Part shown: one piece after another, positions 14,829-23,010 of the stretch
Layout of the letters: the number at the start of each line of letters is the position of its first letter
Numbering within the stretch: the stretch's first letter is position 1
DNA from: Leptospiraceae bacterium
Lineage (GTDB): Bacteria > Spirochaetota > Leptospiria > Leptospirales > Leptonemataceae
Reading direction: 5' to 3'
NCBI GenBank assembly: GCA_002717505.1
Contig: PBEB01000014.1
Location: 122,314-160,771 of the forward strand
Length of the DNA: 38,458 nt
The notes under the pieces: model-generated
Seen by the model: only the letters and a program-made list of their open reading frames with translations
What the model was told of the DNA's origin: nothing
Database searches by the model: none
Position numbers and translations under genes: made by a program

Positions 14829-17795
14829 TCATGGACAGCCGATCACATCGCCCTTGTCTGAAGTCATAGCTTCCAGCCTGGCAAACAGATAGGGGTTGGT
14901 TTCGTTCGAGGGAATGGGAAGGGTCTCAATACGAATCACGTTTCGATCCATATTCAGCCAGCAAGCACCAGAACCCGTTCTCAATCCATTCACCGGCGAA
15001 GTGGAAAGAGGGATCTGCTTGGCCAGTGGCACTTCGTAGAGGATATTATTCAGAAGCGGAACCACCAGGCTCTTGACCAACGGATCTACTACTCGATAGA
15101 TCTTTTCCGGGTCCAGACCATAAGGGTTGTTCGTCGGCCCTTCTAGAACCTCTACAATATAGTACATATTGTTGGGATCGATTTGAACCTGCAACGCGGT
15201 GGTATTGGCGAACGTCGGATTTCCGGTAGGATTTGAAAATTCAAGCAGATCTGCAGAACCTGAGGCCGTTAAACTTGTGCGAATCTTCGTTAGAGTGTAG
15301 GTCGTTCCGTTACTTTTCTTGCCTTTAATGATCAGCTCCATGTCTCCGAAGTCCACAGTCAGTCCTGGCTTCTCTGTACCGGCTCCGCCAGAAAGAGGAG
15401 CAAACCTGAGCACGGGAGCTAGAACAGGATTCACCTGAATGATTACATCGTCGCTGGAATCGATGACAAACGGATTATTGCTGCCATCCAGGCCGGTAAT
15501 CGTATCCTTTCCGGGTGCAAGCACAGTTACTAGCGTTCCCACTTTCAAGAGATCATCGGTGAGCTGTCGTAATGGATCGGTGCCGGCATAGGTGTTAATC
15601 TGGCTTATGAAGGCCGCATCGATGGAAAGACTTAGCGCGCCCACCTGCCAGAGCGAAAACATCGCCTGATTCAGAGCATCGCTATGAAGGGCCAGAAGCA
15701 GCCCTGGTTTCGCAGCGCTCTGAGAGAATGGATAGCTCCAGGAAGGGGCAGCGGATCTATAAACGTTAAAACTATTTGTCCCCAGCATTGGCTGCGGAGC
15801 GTTTGGATTGGCCGGCGACATTGAGGCCGTTATTCCTGTACCGGCATCAGCCACCAGACCACGGTTCCCTCCGCTGGCCCTGGGCTGTAGGCCCTGTTGC
15901 ACTTTTAACTTCATACGTAACTGCGTATCGCTGAGTGGAGCCGGGAGATGCGAAGGTAGAGGTATGGGCAAACCGGGATCCTGCAAATTGTCCAGAATTG
16001 CATTAATAACGTTCGGAGCGATCTGTTCGATAACATCCTGTAAAATGGACTGAACGATCTGTGGTTGAATAATAGGAGTGATGTTGTTGGCGATCCCTGT
16101 GGCGATGGATGCAATCAGATCCCCGATAAAACCCCAGCTGAAAATGCCTGCAGTGCTGGCTTTCGCATCCAGATTGATCACATCGATATCGTTCGTCCAT
16201 GGGGACATATGAAAGCGCCTGGGATCACCGGCCACCTCATCCGGGTCATTCAGAGTAAAATAGGGGTCATCCGTCTGGAACGGAGTCTTGATATTAAACG
16301 CCATCTGGCCATTTGTGTCTGTGGTGGGGATCACCCGGGCCCTGGAGATCTTACGATTTCCTGGGGAACCATCATAGTCCATCACCGCCTGAGCCGTGAA
16401 TGCAATCTTGTCATTGTCCCCCAGGACTACGGCCAGAAGGCAAAAGCCACATACATCGGATAGCTTCGAAACAAGCAACAGATCGAGAGCCACCTGATGA
16501 CCATTTATGTCAGCTCCCAGCCCCGGAGATCCATTGTCATATGCTGCAAGATTGGCATCCACGTTGGGAACACCGCTACCCACAGTTGGATTAACGGTCA
16601 TGGATCGAACATATACATCGATGGTGAAGTCTGCCGAGCCCAGGCCGGTGCCATAGTTATTGATGAAGAATCCACAGTAACCGTAGCCTTCCGAGTAAGC
16701 TCCAGTGCCATTCCCGTAACTGCGAATATACTCAAAGGCATGGTAGGAAGATGGACTGTCCCCGGAGTCGATGTTTGTAGTGTCGATGCATCCGGGCCTT
16801 CTGGTGGTAGTGGTTCTTTCGCTGGCAAAATCGTTGAATGTCTTATTCGTAACTTTGAAATCCGCAAGAGCGAATCGTTCAAATATCCGCGAAAGCACTT
16901 CCATCATGTGTGCATTGTCCAGAACTGCGGCACCCACATCGGATTGGATTCCCCCGGGATTACTGGAAAAAGTTCCGTAGTTAAACGTCAGCTGTTTGTA
17001 ATACCGGCGACCATTGGGCAATTCGATTTCGTAATAGTAGGGATTGCCGCCATTACCCGGAGCCAGTGCGCCGGCAGAAAGATTCGTGGTAAAGGTATTG
17101 GTGCTACATCCTCCAGAGCATAAAGTTATGCTATCACCATCCAGAGTGGAAAGCTTGAGACTATCCACCTTCTCATGGTTGTCCAGCACCGATACCAGAG
17201 TAACTGTGGGATTGGATGCCTGAGTGAGCGAAACACCCTGCCCGCCCAGGGTAACACCGTTTACTGTATGGGACATGGAAAATGTTGGCTCGGTCTGGAT
17301 CGTAAAAGTTCGCGAATCCACCACCAGAGACTCCCCGGCTTCAGTGGTGGCACCGGTTCCAAAGAGAATCTGGTAGCCTTCATCCTCCGCCAGCTCCTTG
17401 TAAGGATCGAAAATAACCTTTCTTGGGGACACCCAGCGAAACGTACCACCAGCACCCGGTCCCGGAATGGGAATTCCACCGCTGTCCACAACCTGCATGG
17501 TACCTTCCACAGAGGATAGATCCATCCTTTCAGAGAAACTGAATTCCAGATTCGCATAGCGATTCACCGAAGCTGGATCAGTCATCAAAAAGGCTTCGGG
17601 ACCATCGGAACCAAAATCACCGGGCAACGTTACTACAGGCTCAGGCTCGTTGGGTACTACCGGAGTCTGGACGTTGTTGGCCGAAGAGTCACTGGCCACC
17701 GGCAGTATGGGGATGGATTCACCATCCGTGTTTTTCTTACACAGTGTCAGGAAAAGGCACGATAAAAGGATGTGCCCCAGTACAAAATAACGCAT
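14829..17795 (-). CDS. Giant lipoprotein with Ig-like (SbsA/Big_5-type) N-terminal domain
   Basis: About 988 residues. ATG 17795 was chosen because GGAG at 17803-17806 is 7 bases upstream and it gives a normal signal peptide (MRYFVLGHILLSCLFLTLC, probable lipid Cys19). An upstream in-frame ATG at 17873 would bury the signal. Residues about 60-175 (PASVNRYANLEFSFSERMD, then VEGTMQVVDSGG, RKVIFDPYKELAEDEGYQILF) match a bacterial Ig-like domain of the SbsA kind. The long remainder is Gly/Asn/Thr/Pro-rich and beta-like, with a hydrophobic amphipathic helix region around IGDLIASIATGIANNITPI that might contact membrane or lipid. It is the first gene of the operon, and the next gene lies within 35 bases. 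Confidence 0.75.
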   Translation of the reverse strand: MRYFVLGHILLSCLFLTLCKKNTDGESIPILPVASDSSANNVQTPVVPNEPEPVVTLPGDFGSDGPEAFLMTDPASVNRYANLEFSFSERMDLSSVEGTMQVVDSGGIPIPGPGAGGTFRWVSPRKVIFDPYKELAEDEGYQILFGTGATTEAGESLVVDSRTFTIQTEPTFSMSHTVNGVTLGGQGVSLTQASNPTVTLVSVLDNHEKVDSLKLSTLDGDSITLCSGGCSTNTFTTNLSAGALAPGNGGNPYYYEIELPNGRRYYKQLTFNYGTFSSNPGGIQSDVGAAVLDNAHMMEVLSRIFERFALADFKVTNKTFNDFASERTTTTRRPGCIDTTNIDSGDSPSSYHAFEYIRSYGNGTGAYSEGYGYCGFFINNYGTGLGSADFTIDVYVRSMTVNPTVGSGVPNVDANLAAYDNGSPGLGADINGHQVALDLLLVSKLSDVCGFCLLAVVLGDNDKIAFTAQAVMDYDGSPGNRKISRARVIPTTDTNGQMAFNIKTPFQTDDPYFTLNDPDEVAGDPRRFHMSPWTNDIDVINLDAKASTAGIFSWGFIGDLIASIATGIANNITPIIQPQIVQSILQDVIEQIAPNVINAILDNLQDPGLPIPLPSHLPAPLSDTQLRMKLKVQQGLQPRASGGNRGLVADAGTGITASMSPANPNAPQPMLGTNSFNVYRSAAPSWSYPFSQSAAKPGLLLALHSDALNQAMFSLWQVGALSLSIDAAFISQINTYAGTDPLRQLTDDLLKVGTLVTVLAPGKDTITGLDGSNNPFVIDSSDDVIIQVNPVLAPVLRFAPLSGGAGTEKPGLTVDFGDMELIIKGKKSNGTTYTLTKIRTSLTASGSADLLEFSNPTGNPTFANTTALQVQIDPNNMYYIVEVLEGPTNNPYGLDPEKIYRVVDPLVKSLVVPLLNNILYEVPLAKQIPLSTSPVNGLRTGSGACWLNMDRNVIRIETLPIPSNETNPYLFARLEAMTSDKGDVIGCP

Positions 17796-17969
17796 GAACT
17801 CGCTCCAAAACGGGGGAGACTGTGAATCTTTATATTTTTTTGTCCCGAACCTGATAACTGATTCAGGAATCACAGCTTATACCTGAGAATCGGCCCCCTG
17901 GGCCACTCTGTCAATAAAGTACAGAGCATTTTCTGCTCGTTTAGGCAGCATTCTCAATGGTATCTCCTG

Positions 17970-17998
17970 AATATCATAGTGACTGGCCGGCCAGTCAA
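17970..17998 (-). promoter_or_regulatory. Promoter for the lipoprotein-FadL operon
   Basis: On the minus strand TTGACT (17998-17993) and GATATT (17975-17970) are 17 bases apart. The -35 matches five of six and the -10 four of six consensus bases. The leader to ATG 17795 would be about 165 bases. The 18-bp palindrome fills the spacer and part of the -35, an arrangement that would let a bound repressor block the polymerase. Confidence 0.5.
17980..17997. promoter_or_regulatory. Perfect 18-bp palindrome, TetR-family-like operator
   Basis: TGACTGGCCGGCCAGTCA reads identically on both strands. Its length, its symmetry and the TGACTG...CAGTCA arms around a GC-rich centre resemble many TetR/AcrR-family operators. 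It lies between divergent transcription units, 93 bases before the DUF2804 gene and 185 bases before the lipoprotein gene, and overlaps the leftward promoter. No TetR-type gene is in this window, so the regulator must be encoded elsewhere. Confidence 0.65.
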
Positions 17999-18089
17999 TG
18001 TTTTTTCCAGTGAGCGGTAGCTTTTCCACGGGTTTTTTGTCGCAGCTTGGCACCCGGGGGGCTCAGGTTGGCCTGGGTAAATCAGGATT

Positions 18090-19115
18090 ATGGATCAAAG
18101 AATTGAGCGGGAGATTATTCACTCTGTGGATCTTTGCCAGAGCAACGGCAAGCTGAACCCGGACTCAGTGGGTTTCAGCCGGCGTCCGGTGCAGAATTGC
18201 AGAATTCCCGGCCACTGGCCTCGAAAGAAGCGCTGGAATTACTGGTGCATTTTTGACTCTAAATTCTTGATCAGCCTCACTGTTTCCGACCTGGACTACG
18301 CAGGAGTGTGCTTTGTGTACTGGCTGGAACGCTCCAGGGACAGGTTTGAGGAGTACACGGACATTGGACTTCTGGGTAAAGGCGTGCAGCAAGGAGACCT
18401 GGTAGAGTCTCCGGCCGGCTTTCAGTCTTCAGCTATGGAGCTGATCTTCCAACAGGAGCCCGGCGCCGAGGACTGGCAGCTACAGGGCCAGATTAAAAAG
18501 AAAGGGAAGGCCGTTGTATCCACAGATTTGCGGATCCATAATCCGGATTCTGTAGATAGTCTCAATGTAGTGGTTCCCTGGAACCTATCCGAGTTTCAGT
18601 TCACTTCCAAGCGAATCGGCCTTCGAGCATCCGGAACCCTGGAGTGCTCGGCCGGAACCCATACTTTCGACCCGGAAACCAGCGTTGCAGTGCTGGATTT
18701 TGGCCGGGGCGTCTGGCCCTATAGCAGCGTCTGGAACTGGGCCTGCGGCACTATGCGAAAGGGGAACCGAAACATATCCTGGAACCTTGGGGCTGGTTGG
18801 ACCGATGGAACCCCATCCACAGAAAACGGAATACTGGTGGATGGCGTGCTTCATAAGATTGGAGAGGATGTTCGCTTTGAGTTCGATTCCACCAATTACC
18901 GAAGGCCCTGGAGAATCTATACCGAAAACTCTCAGACAGTGGACCTGACTTTAACTACTGAATATGAAAGAGTGGCGAAATCCAATCTGCTGATTGTAAA
19001 TTCCGAAGTGCACCAGTTAATTGGCAAGTTTTCGGGTACGATTCGCGTCGCCGGCGAAACGATACGCATTTCCCAGGCCAGCGGATGGGCCGAAGATCAT
19101 AAGGCCCGCTGGTAG
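18090..19115 (+). CDS. DUF2804 family protein
   Basis: 341 residues. The C-terminal half carries the family's hallmark series: AVLDFGRGVWPYSSVWNWA near 203-221, NLGAGWTDGTPSTENGI near 233-249, VDGVLHKIGEDVRFEFD, RRPWRIYTE, and GWAEDHKARW at the very end. The function of DUF2804 is not established. The fold appears to be a two-part beta-sandwich like lipocalin-related carotenoid or terpenoid-processing proteins, but that is a guess. There is no signal peptide, so it is cytoplasmic. AGGA sits 3 bases before ATG 18090. Divergent from the giant lipoprotein-FadL operon with a shared palindromic operator, it may process the hydrophobic compound handled by that operon. Confidence 0.8.
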   Translation: MDQRIEREIIHSVDLCQSNGKLNPDSVGFSRRPVQNCRIPGHWPRKKRWNYWCIFDSKFLISLTVSDLDYAGVCFVYWLERSRDRFEEYTDIGLLGKGVQQGDLVESPAGFQSSAMELIFQQEPGAEDWQLQGQIKKKGKAVVSTDLRIHNPDSVDSLNVVVPWNLSEFQFTSKRIGLRASGTLECSAGTHTFDPETSVAVLDFGRGVWPYSSVWNWACGTMRKGNRNISWNLGAGWTDGTPSTENGILVDGVLHKIGEDVRFEFDSTNYRRPWRIYTENSQTVDLTLTTEYERVAKSNLLIVNSEVHQLIGKFSGTIRVAGETIRISQASGWAEDHKARW

Positions 19116-19245
19116 TACTCTTAACAAAAAGGAAACTCTGCTCAAAGACTCCAAAAAGAATTCCGTGATTTCCCTTCAGGTAATTGTGATCGGACAGCCG
19201 CACCTTTGTCCCACTTAAAGGGTCCATGACCTGGCCTTCCCGCCT

Positions 19246-20322
19246 TCACTTACCGAAATCTACGAGAAAAACCTGAACCCGGCCATCAAGCATAACCCGG
19301 GCTTTGCTGCGATCTAATTGTTGGAAGTATTTTCTGACGTGAAAATGAAACCGGTCTTCCACAGATTGATCGATCATTTGAAGAGAACTGGCAATCAATC
19401 TCAATGGACCAAATTTAACAAATCGACCGGCGGCGAAGAGATAATGCGGGGCATGGGGTGCAGGCAACAATGTGTTCAGATTAGATGGCAATGGCTTTCC
19501 TTTCAGGGTGATGCGCAGTCCATCTTCTTCGAGTTGTAAAGTATTCAGTTCTCCGTACACAGCTGGCGGAGGAAAGAATTGAGATAAGCGAATCAGGATT
19601 TGATTTCCTTTTACTGTAACGCCGGAAGATTCTGCAGGAACAATAAGAGATTCCAGCTCCATACCCACAGTCCCCAACAGGCCTTTGACGAAGGGAAGCC
19701 CCAGGGATTTGATCTGGACCGCGGTCACCTCGATGACTCCGGGATCAGCGGACACCGTCATTTTGGCCAGCATTTCGAAATCTAGCCAGGTTACCAGTTC
19801 AAGTTCACCACGGATTCTCAGCAGCCGTTCTCCATCCAGCTCCACAGAGTCCACGATCATATTTCGCACATGAGATTCGGAATGCCCGAACACTCTGTCG
19901 TTCATGAGCCTTTCCAGCACCTGGAATTCCATAGCAACCGAGGCAGACTGCATATAGATTTCCAGTTTATCCGGGGCATCAAAATCCACAAGGCCATCGT
20001 CTCTCAGGGATTTTAAAAGAGCATTGGCACTTTGAACGTCCGCATAAATGGAGTCCGTCCAGTAGAGGCGAATATCTTTTAGAAACAGATTGGCAAACCC
20101 GGCAGGCGGCAATGCCCCCACGGAAGATGGCTCCGAAGGAGCATTATCTGAGCTTTGCTTCTGTCGATTTTTTCTGGCCTGGTTCTCTTCTGTTAGTTTT
20201 CTCAGGGCTTCGTTGCTTGCCTGACTGGCCAGCGTCTGTTCGAACAGAGCAGTGCGAATCCCCAGAAAGAGATTCGCACCGATGGATGCGATGAGAATAA
20301 CTATGTAGAAGATTCGCGGCAA
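19246..20322 (-). CDS. Membrane-anchored hypothetical protein
   Basis: 358 residues, not assigned to a family with confidence. Residues 4-23 form one hydrophobic helix (IFYIVILIASIGANLFLGI), probably an uncleaved anchor. Residues 27-70 are a polar, partly coiled linker (RKLTEENQARKNRQKQ). The rest looks like a lipid-binding fold of paired beta-strands in which alternating terms such as LLRIRGELELVTWLDFEMLAKMTV and VIEVTAVQIKSLGLP recur, somewhat like LmeA/DUF2993 phospholipid-binding proteins. It follows the SMI1-like gene after 17 bases and is the last gene of the minus-strand run, convergent with the DUF2804 gene. Confidence 0.65.
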   Translation of the reverse strand: MPRIFYIVILIASIGANLFLGIRTALFEQTLASQASNEALRKLTEENQARKNRQKQSSDNAPSEPSSVGALPPAGFANLFLKDIRLYWTDSIYADVQSANALLKSLRDDGLVDFDAPDKLEIYMQSASVAMEFQVLERLMNDRVFGHSESHVRNMIVDSVELDGERLLRIRGELELVTWLDFEMLAKMTVSADPGVIEVTAVQIKSLGLPFVKGLLGTVGMELESLIVPAESSGVTVKGNQILIRLSQFFPPPAVYGELNTLQLEEDGLRITLKGKPLPSNLNTLLPAPHAPHYLFAAGRFVKFGPLRLIASSLQMIDQSVEDRFHFHVRKYFQQLDRSKARVMLDGRVQVFLVDFGK

Positions 20323-20339
20323 AGTGCTAGAAGTCCCAA

Positions 20340-20720
20340 TTAATCTGGGTTGTTTGTGCGTGCCGTCAGCTCGGCCACACTTCGAAACCAGTCTTCAAAG
20401 CTTTCAAATTTCCGATATGGAGGCTCTCCTTTCAGCAATACGAATACTCCCTCGTCGGTTCCGTCGGATTTGAAACCAAATTCATCATCGTTCCAGCGCG
20501 CAAATACGGAGTAGCCAGGATGCTCCGGTATTTCTTTCAACGGATGAAAGTAGAAATTAGCGATCTCATACGTTCCAGCCGTCAGAATCTCGCGAAAAGC
20601 TGGCGAAAGCTTCAGGTTATGATCCTTCTCCCATTCATCCAGGTCGCTGGACGAAAATGTAGGCCGGGGATCGAATCTTCCGGCCGATTTCATTTTGCTG
20701 ATGATGTCTTCAAATGCCAT
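20340..20720 (-). CDS. SMI1/KNR4 (SUKH)-like protein
   Basis: 126 residues, cytoplasmic. The order is short N-terminal helix, LDEWEKDHNLKLSPAFREILTAGTYEIANFYF (about 27-58), then FARWNDDEFGFKSDGTDEGVFVLL and a closing helix ESFEDWFRSVAEL. This matches SUKH-superfamily proteins, where the xLPxxYxxfL-like helix is followed by a strand-rich half that reports the displayed value. Many SUKH proteins are immunity proteins against toxins, but no toxin is next to this one. It could therefore be a housekeeping or orphan immunity protein. It lies 46 bases after the DUF445 gene in the same direction. Confidence 0.6.
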   Translation of the reverse strand: MAFEDIISKMKSAGRFDPRPTFSSSDLDEWEKDHNLKLSPAFREILTAGTYEIANFYFHPLKEIPEHPGYSVFARWNDDEFGFKSDGTDEGVFVLLKGEPPYRKFESFEDWFRSVAELTARTNNPD

Positions 20721-20766
20721 GGGTCTTACAATCGACGCTGGAATGAAATGTCCAGCGAAAATGGTT

Positions 20767-21987
20767 CTACGAGAAAAACACCAGGAAAGCCTGCATCAGG
20801 CCCACCATTCCGCCCAGGAATGCTCCCAGGGCAATAAGGGTAAGCTCATCTTCTTTGAATACCGAGTGCAAAAGCTCTTCAAACTCAGAAGGCGGAAGAA
20901 AGGACAGCCTGCGAGCCACGGTCTGCTTAATATCCAGGGCATCCACAATGTAGGTTTCCACACGATCGGCCACCTGGGGCACAGCCCCTACCAGCATGTT
21001 CGCCGTCTGCTCCTTCATGAGCTGTTTCTGCTCATCGTTGATCATCATGGGGATTACCGGAGTATTCTTCACTGCTTGCTCCACTCCTTCGGCGGCTTTG
21101 TCGCGCACTAACTGAATCAGCAGGTCGCCGCCTTTGCCTTCAAAAATCATTCGAATCAAATTCTCCGTATGAAATACTCGCTTTTCCAGAACGTCGGCAA
21201 ACTCGTAAGACACTTCGGGCTGCCGCTTGAGAAAGAGTCCCTGGTAATAGATCATGCCAAAGAATTTGCGAGCTTCCAGGGGTCGAAAAATCATCTGCAG
21301 GGCCAACCAGTTAGTAACATATCCTACAATCAGTCCCATGATGGGCATGACCCACCATTGATTTAGCCAGTGAATGAAGCCGAGCTGCAATACGCCAATT
21401 CCCAGGCCAAACCAGAGACCGGACTTTACGATGAAGCCGAACTCCGGCCCCCCGCACCTGCGAAACATCTCAATCAAATAAGATGTGTTCTTTCCGCTCA
21501 ATGATGTAGAAACCACTGATTCAAGATCAAAGGCCTTATCCAGATCCTCGCCGAATTCGTTATAAATATCGCGGATCTGATTGGGAATTTGCTTCCGAAC
21601 CTCATCTATAATATTGCTTTTCACGAAATCGGGAATAACGTTCCAGAGCATAGGATTCTGAGCCTTGATGAGCTTTTCCACTAGCTCGCGCGCTTTGTAG
21701 TCCACCAGGCCTGAAATCAGTTCTGTGATCTTATCGGGATCTATTCTTTTGTAGAGCTCTTCGGGCTTTATCAGCTTTTCGGTGAGAATTCGAGTGATTA
21801 CTCCGCTCATTTTCACCGAATGATGTGGAATAATTCCCTGCCAGCCAAATTTCCAGATGCCTTTGAACTCTCGGGGAGCGAAAATCATTTGAACGGCCAG
21901 CCAGTTAGTAAACCAGCCAATGATTCCCGTAGTTATTGGAATCGAAATATAGACGAGTAAATCTTGATATGGTATTCCCGCGATCAC
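20767..21987 (-). CDS. DUF445 family membrane protein
   Basis: 406 residues starting at GTG 21987, supported by GGAGG 5 bases upstream; an out-of-frame ATG nearby is not used. An N-terminal membrane helix (YISIPITTGIIGWFTNWLAVQMIF) is repeated near residue 220 as VGYVTNWLALQMIFRPLEA. This duplicated [FV]TNWLAxxMIF motif is the DUF445 signature. Long amphipathic helices lie between (residues 60-190 and 250-370), and a final hydrophobic helix ends the chain (LIALGAFLGGMVGLMQAFLVFF). The function is not established; the family is widespread in bacteria and includes the YheB-like proteins. Confidence 0.88.
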   Translation of the reverse strand: MIAGIPYQDLLVYISIPITTGIIGWFTNWLAVQMIFAPREFKGIWKFGWQGIIPHHSVKMSGVITRILTEKLIKPEELYKRIDPDKITELISGLVDYKARELVEKLIKAQNPMLWNVIPDFVKSNIIDEVRKQIPNQIRDIYNEFGEDLDKAFDLESVVSTSLSGKNTSYLIEMFRRCGGPEFGFIVKSGLWFGLGIGVLQLGFIHWLNQWWVMPIMGLIVGYVTNWLALQMIFRPLEARKFFGMIYYQGLFLKRQPEVSYEFADVLEKRVFHTENLIRMIFEGKGGDLLIQLVRDKAAEGVEQAVKNTPVIPMMINDEQKQLMKEQTANMLVGAVPQVADRVETYIVDALDIKQTVARRLSFLPPSEFEELLHSVFKEDELTLIALGAFLGGMVGLMQAFLVFFS

Positions 21988-22064
21988 ATGAACCTCCGGC
22001 TTTTTCCGGAAGTTCTGCGATTCGCCAACGTTTATTATACGGATGACAGTGCGAAACGGCCCGG

Positions 22065-22850
22065 CTAGCCCTGCTTGAATTGCTGAAAGTCAGGTCGTCG
22101 GCCTTCCATCACTGACCGAAACCCTTCTTGTGCTTCTTTTGTTTCGATTGTTCGTATGGTCCAATCCCGATCCGTCAATTCCATTTTAGAAAACATTTCA
22201 TCAAATGGTAATCTAAGGGCCTTTTTTAATCCAACCAGTGCCGGTCGGGGGGTTTTGGCCAGTTTGTTTGCGAATGCCATGGCCTGATCGAATAGTTCAC
22301 TGGCCGCAAAGACATCATCCAGAAGCCCAATTTCTTTCGCCTGGTCAGGTTTGATCAGCTTTCCCTGCATCAAGAGATCTCGCGCCTGGTTCATTCCAAC
22401 AGTCTCTACGAGCATGCGAGCGCCACTGGCCGGAAAGTTCATACCAATGTTTGCTTCAGGAAAACCAATTCGCCCTTTCTGCGAGTTCATAAACCGATAA
22501 TCGGAGAAAAGAGCAAAGATAGCCCCGGCCCCAACACAGTTTCCATTAATTACAGCAATCACAGGGATGGGAACATGAAAGAGCACCTGGGTAGATCGAA
22601 TCAGAATATCTACGATCCGATGAATCTCTTTGTGGGGCTGATCCACCATGATTTTGGGATCCAGACCATTGCAGAAGAAACTCTTCGAAGCGCTGGTCAG
22701 TAGCATTGCGCTGTAACTCTTATTCTTCTTAATCTCGTCCAGTGCACTGGCAAAATCAAGAAATGCCTGCGCATCAAATGCATTTTGCTCATTGAAGTCC
22801 ATGCATAGCTCTACGATTTCGCCATGCTCTTTTATGATTGCTCCGCTCAT
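22065..22850 (-). CDS. Crotonase family protein, probably enoyl-CoA isomerase-like
   Basis: 261 residues, the standard crotonase length. The oxyanion hole is formed by FFCNGLD (58-64) and GNCVGAGA (103-110). Of the two catalytic glutamates of enoyl-CoA hydratase, the first is replaced (Ile111 by my alignment), while the second is kept as Glu132 in GFPEANIG. Crotonases with only this Glu usually act as delta3-delta2-enoyl-CoA isomerases, so an isomerase in unsaturated fatty-acid breakdown is more likely than a hydratase. AGGAC lies 6 bases before ATG 22850. It follows gltX after 160 bases that contain a small GGTC/GACC hairpin, and may have its own promoter. Confidence 0.85.
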   Translation of the reverse strand: MSGAIIKEHGEIVELCMDFNEQNAFDAQAFLDFASALDEIKKNKSYSAMLLTSASKSFFCNGLDPKIMVDQPHKEIHRIVDILIRSTQVLFHVPIPVIAVINGNCVGAGAIFALFSDYRFMNSQKGRIGFPEANIGMNFPASGARMLVETVGMNQARDLLMQGKLIKPDQAKEIGLLDDVFAASELFDQAMAFANKLAKTPRPALVGLKKALRLPFDEMFSKMELTDRDWTIRTIETKEAQEGFRSVMEGRRPDFQQFKQG

Positions 22851-23010
22851 AGTAACGTCCTGTTTTCCTTTCTTCCGGTCTCCCGGACCTCTGCAGAAAT
22901 ACCGCAGTTTTCAAAATTCCCATCAATTTAATTCGCCCAAGCGAAACCATGACTTTTCTGATTGCAGAACCATGTCTGCTTTGTCGTACGCTAGCCAGTA
23001 TGAAAGCCAG

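Noticed and set aside
16497-17123. A 208-residue plus-strand open frame inside the giant lipoprotein gene
   Set aside because: Antisense shadow of a gene with clear signal peptide and operon structure; no ribosome binding site or motif.
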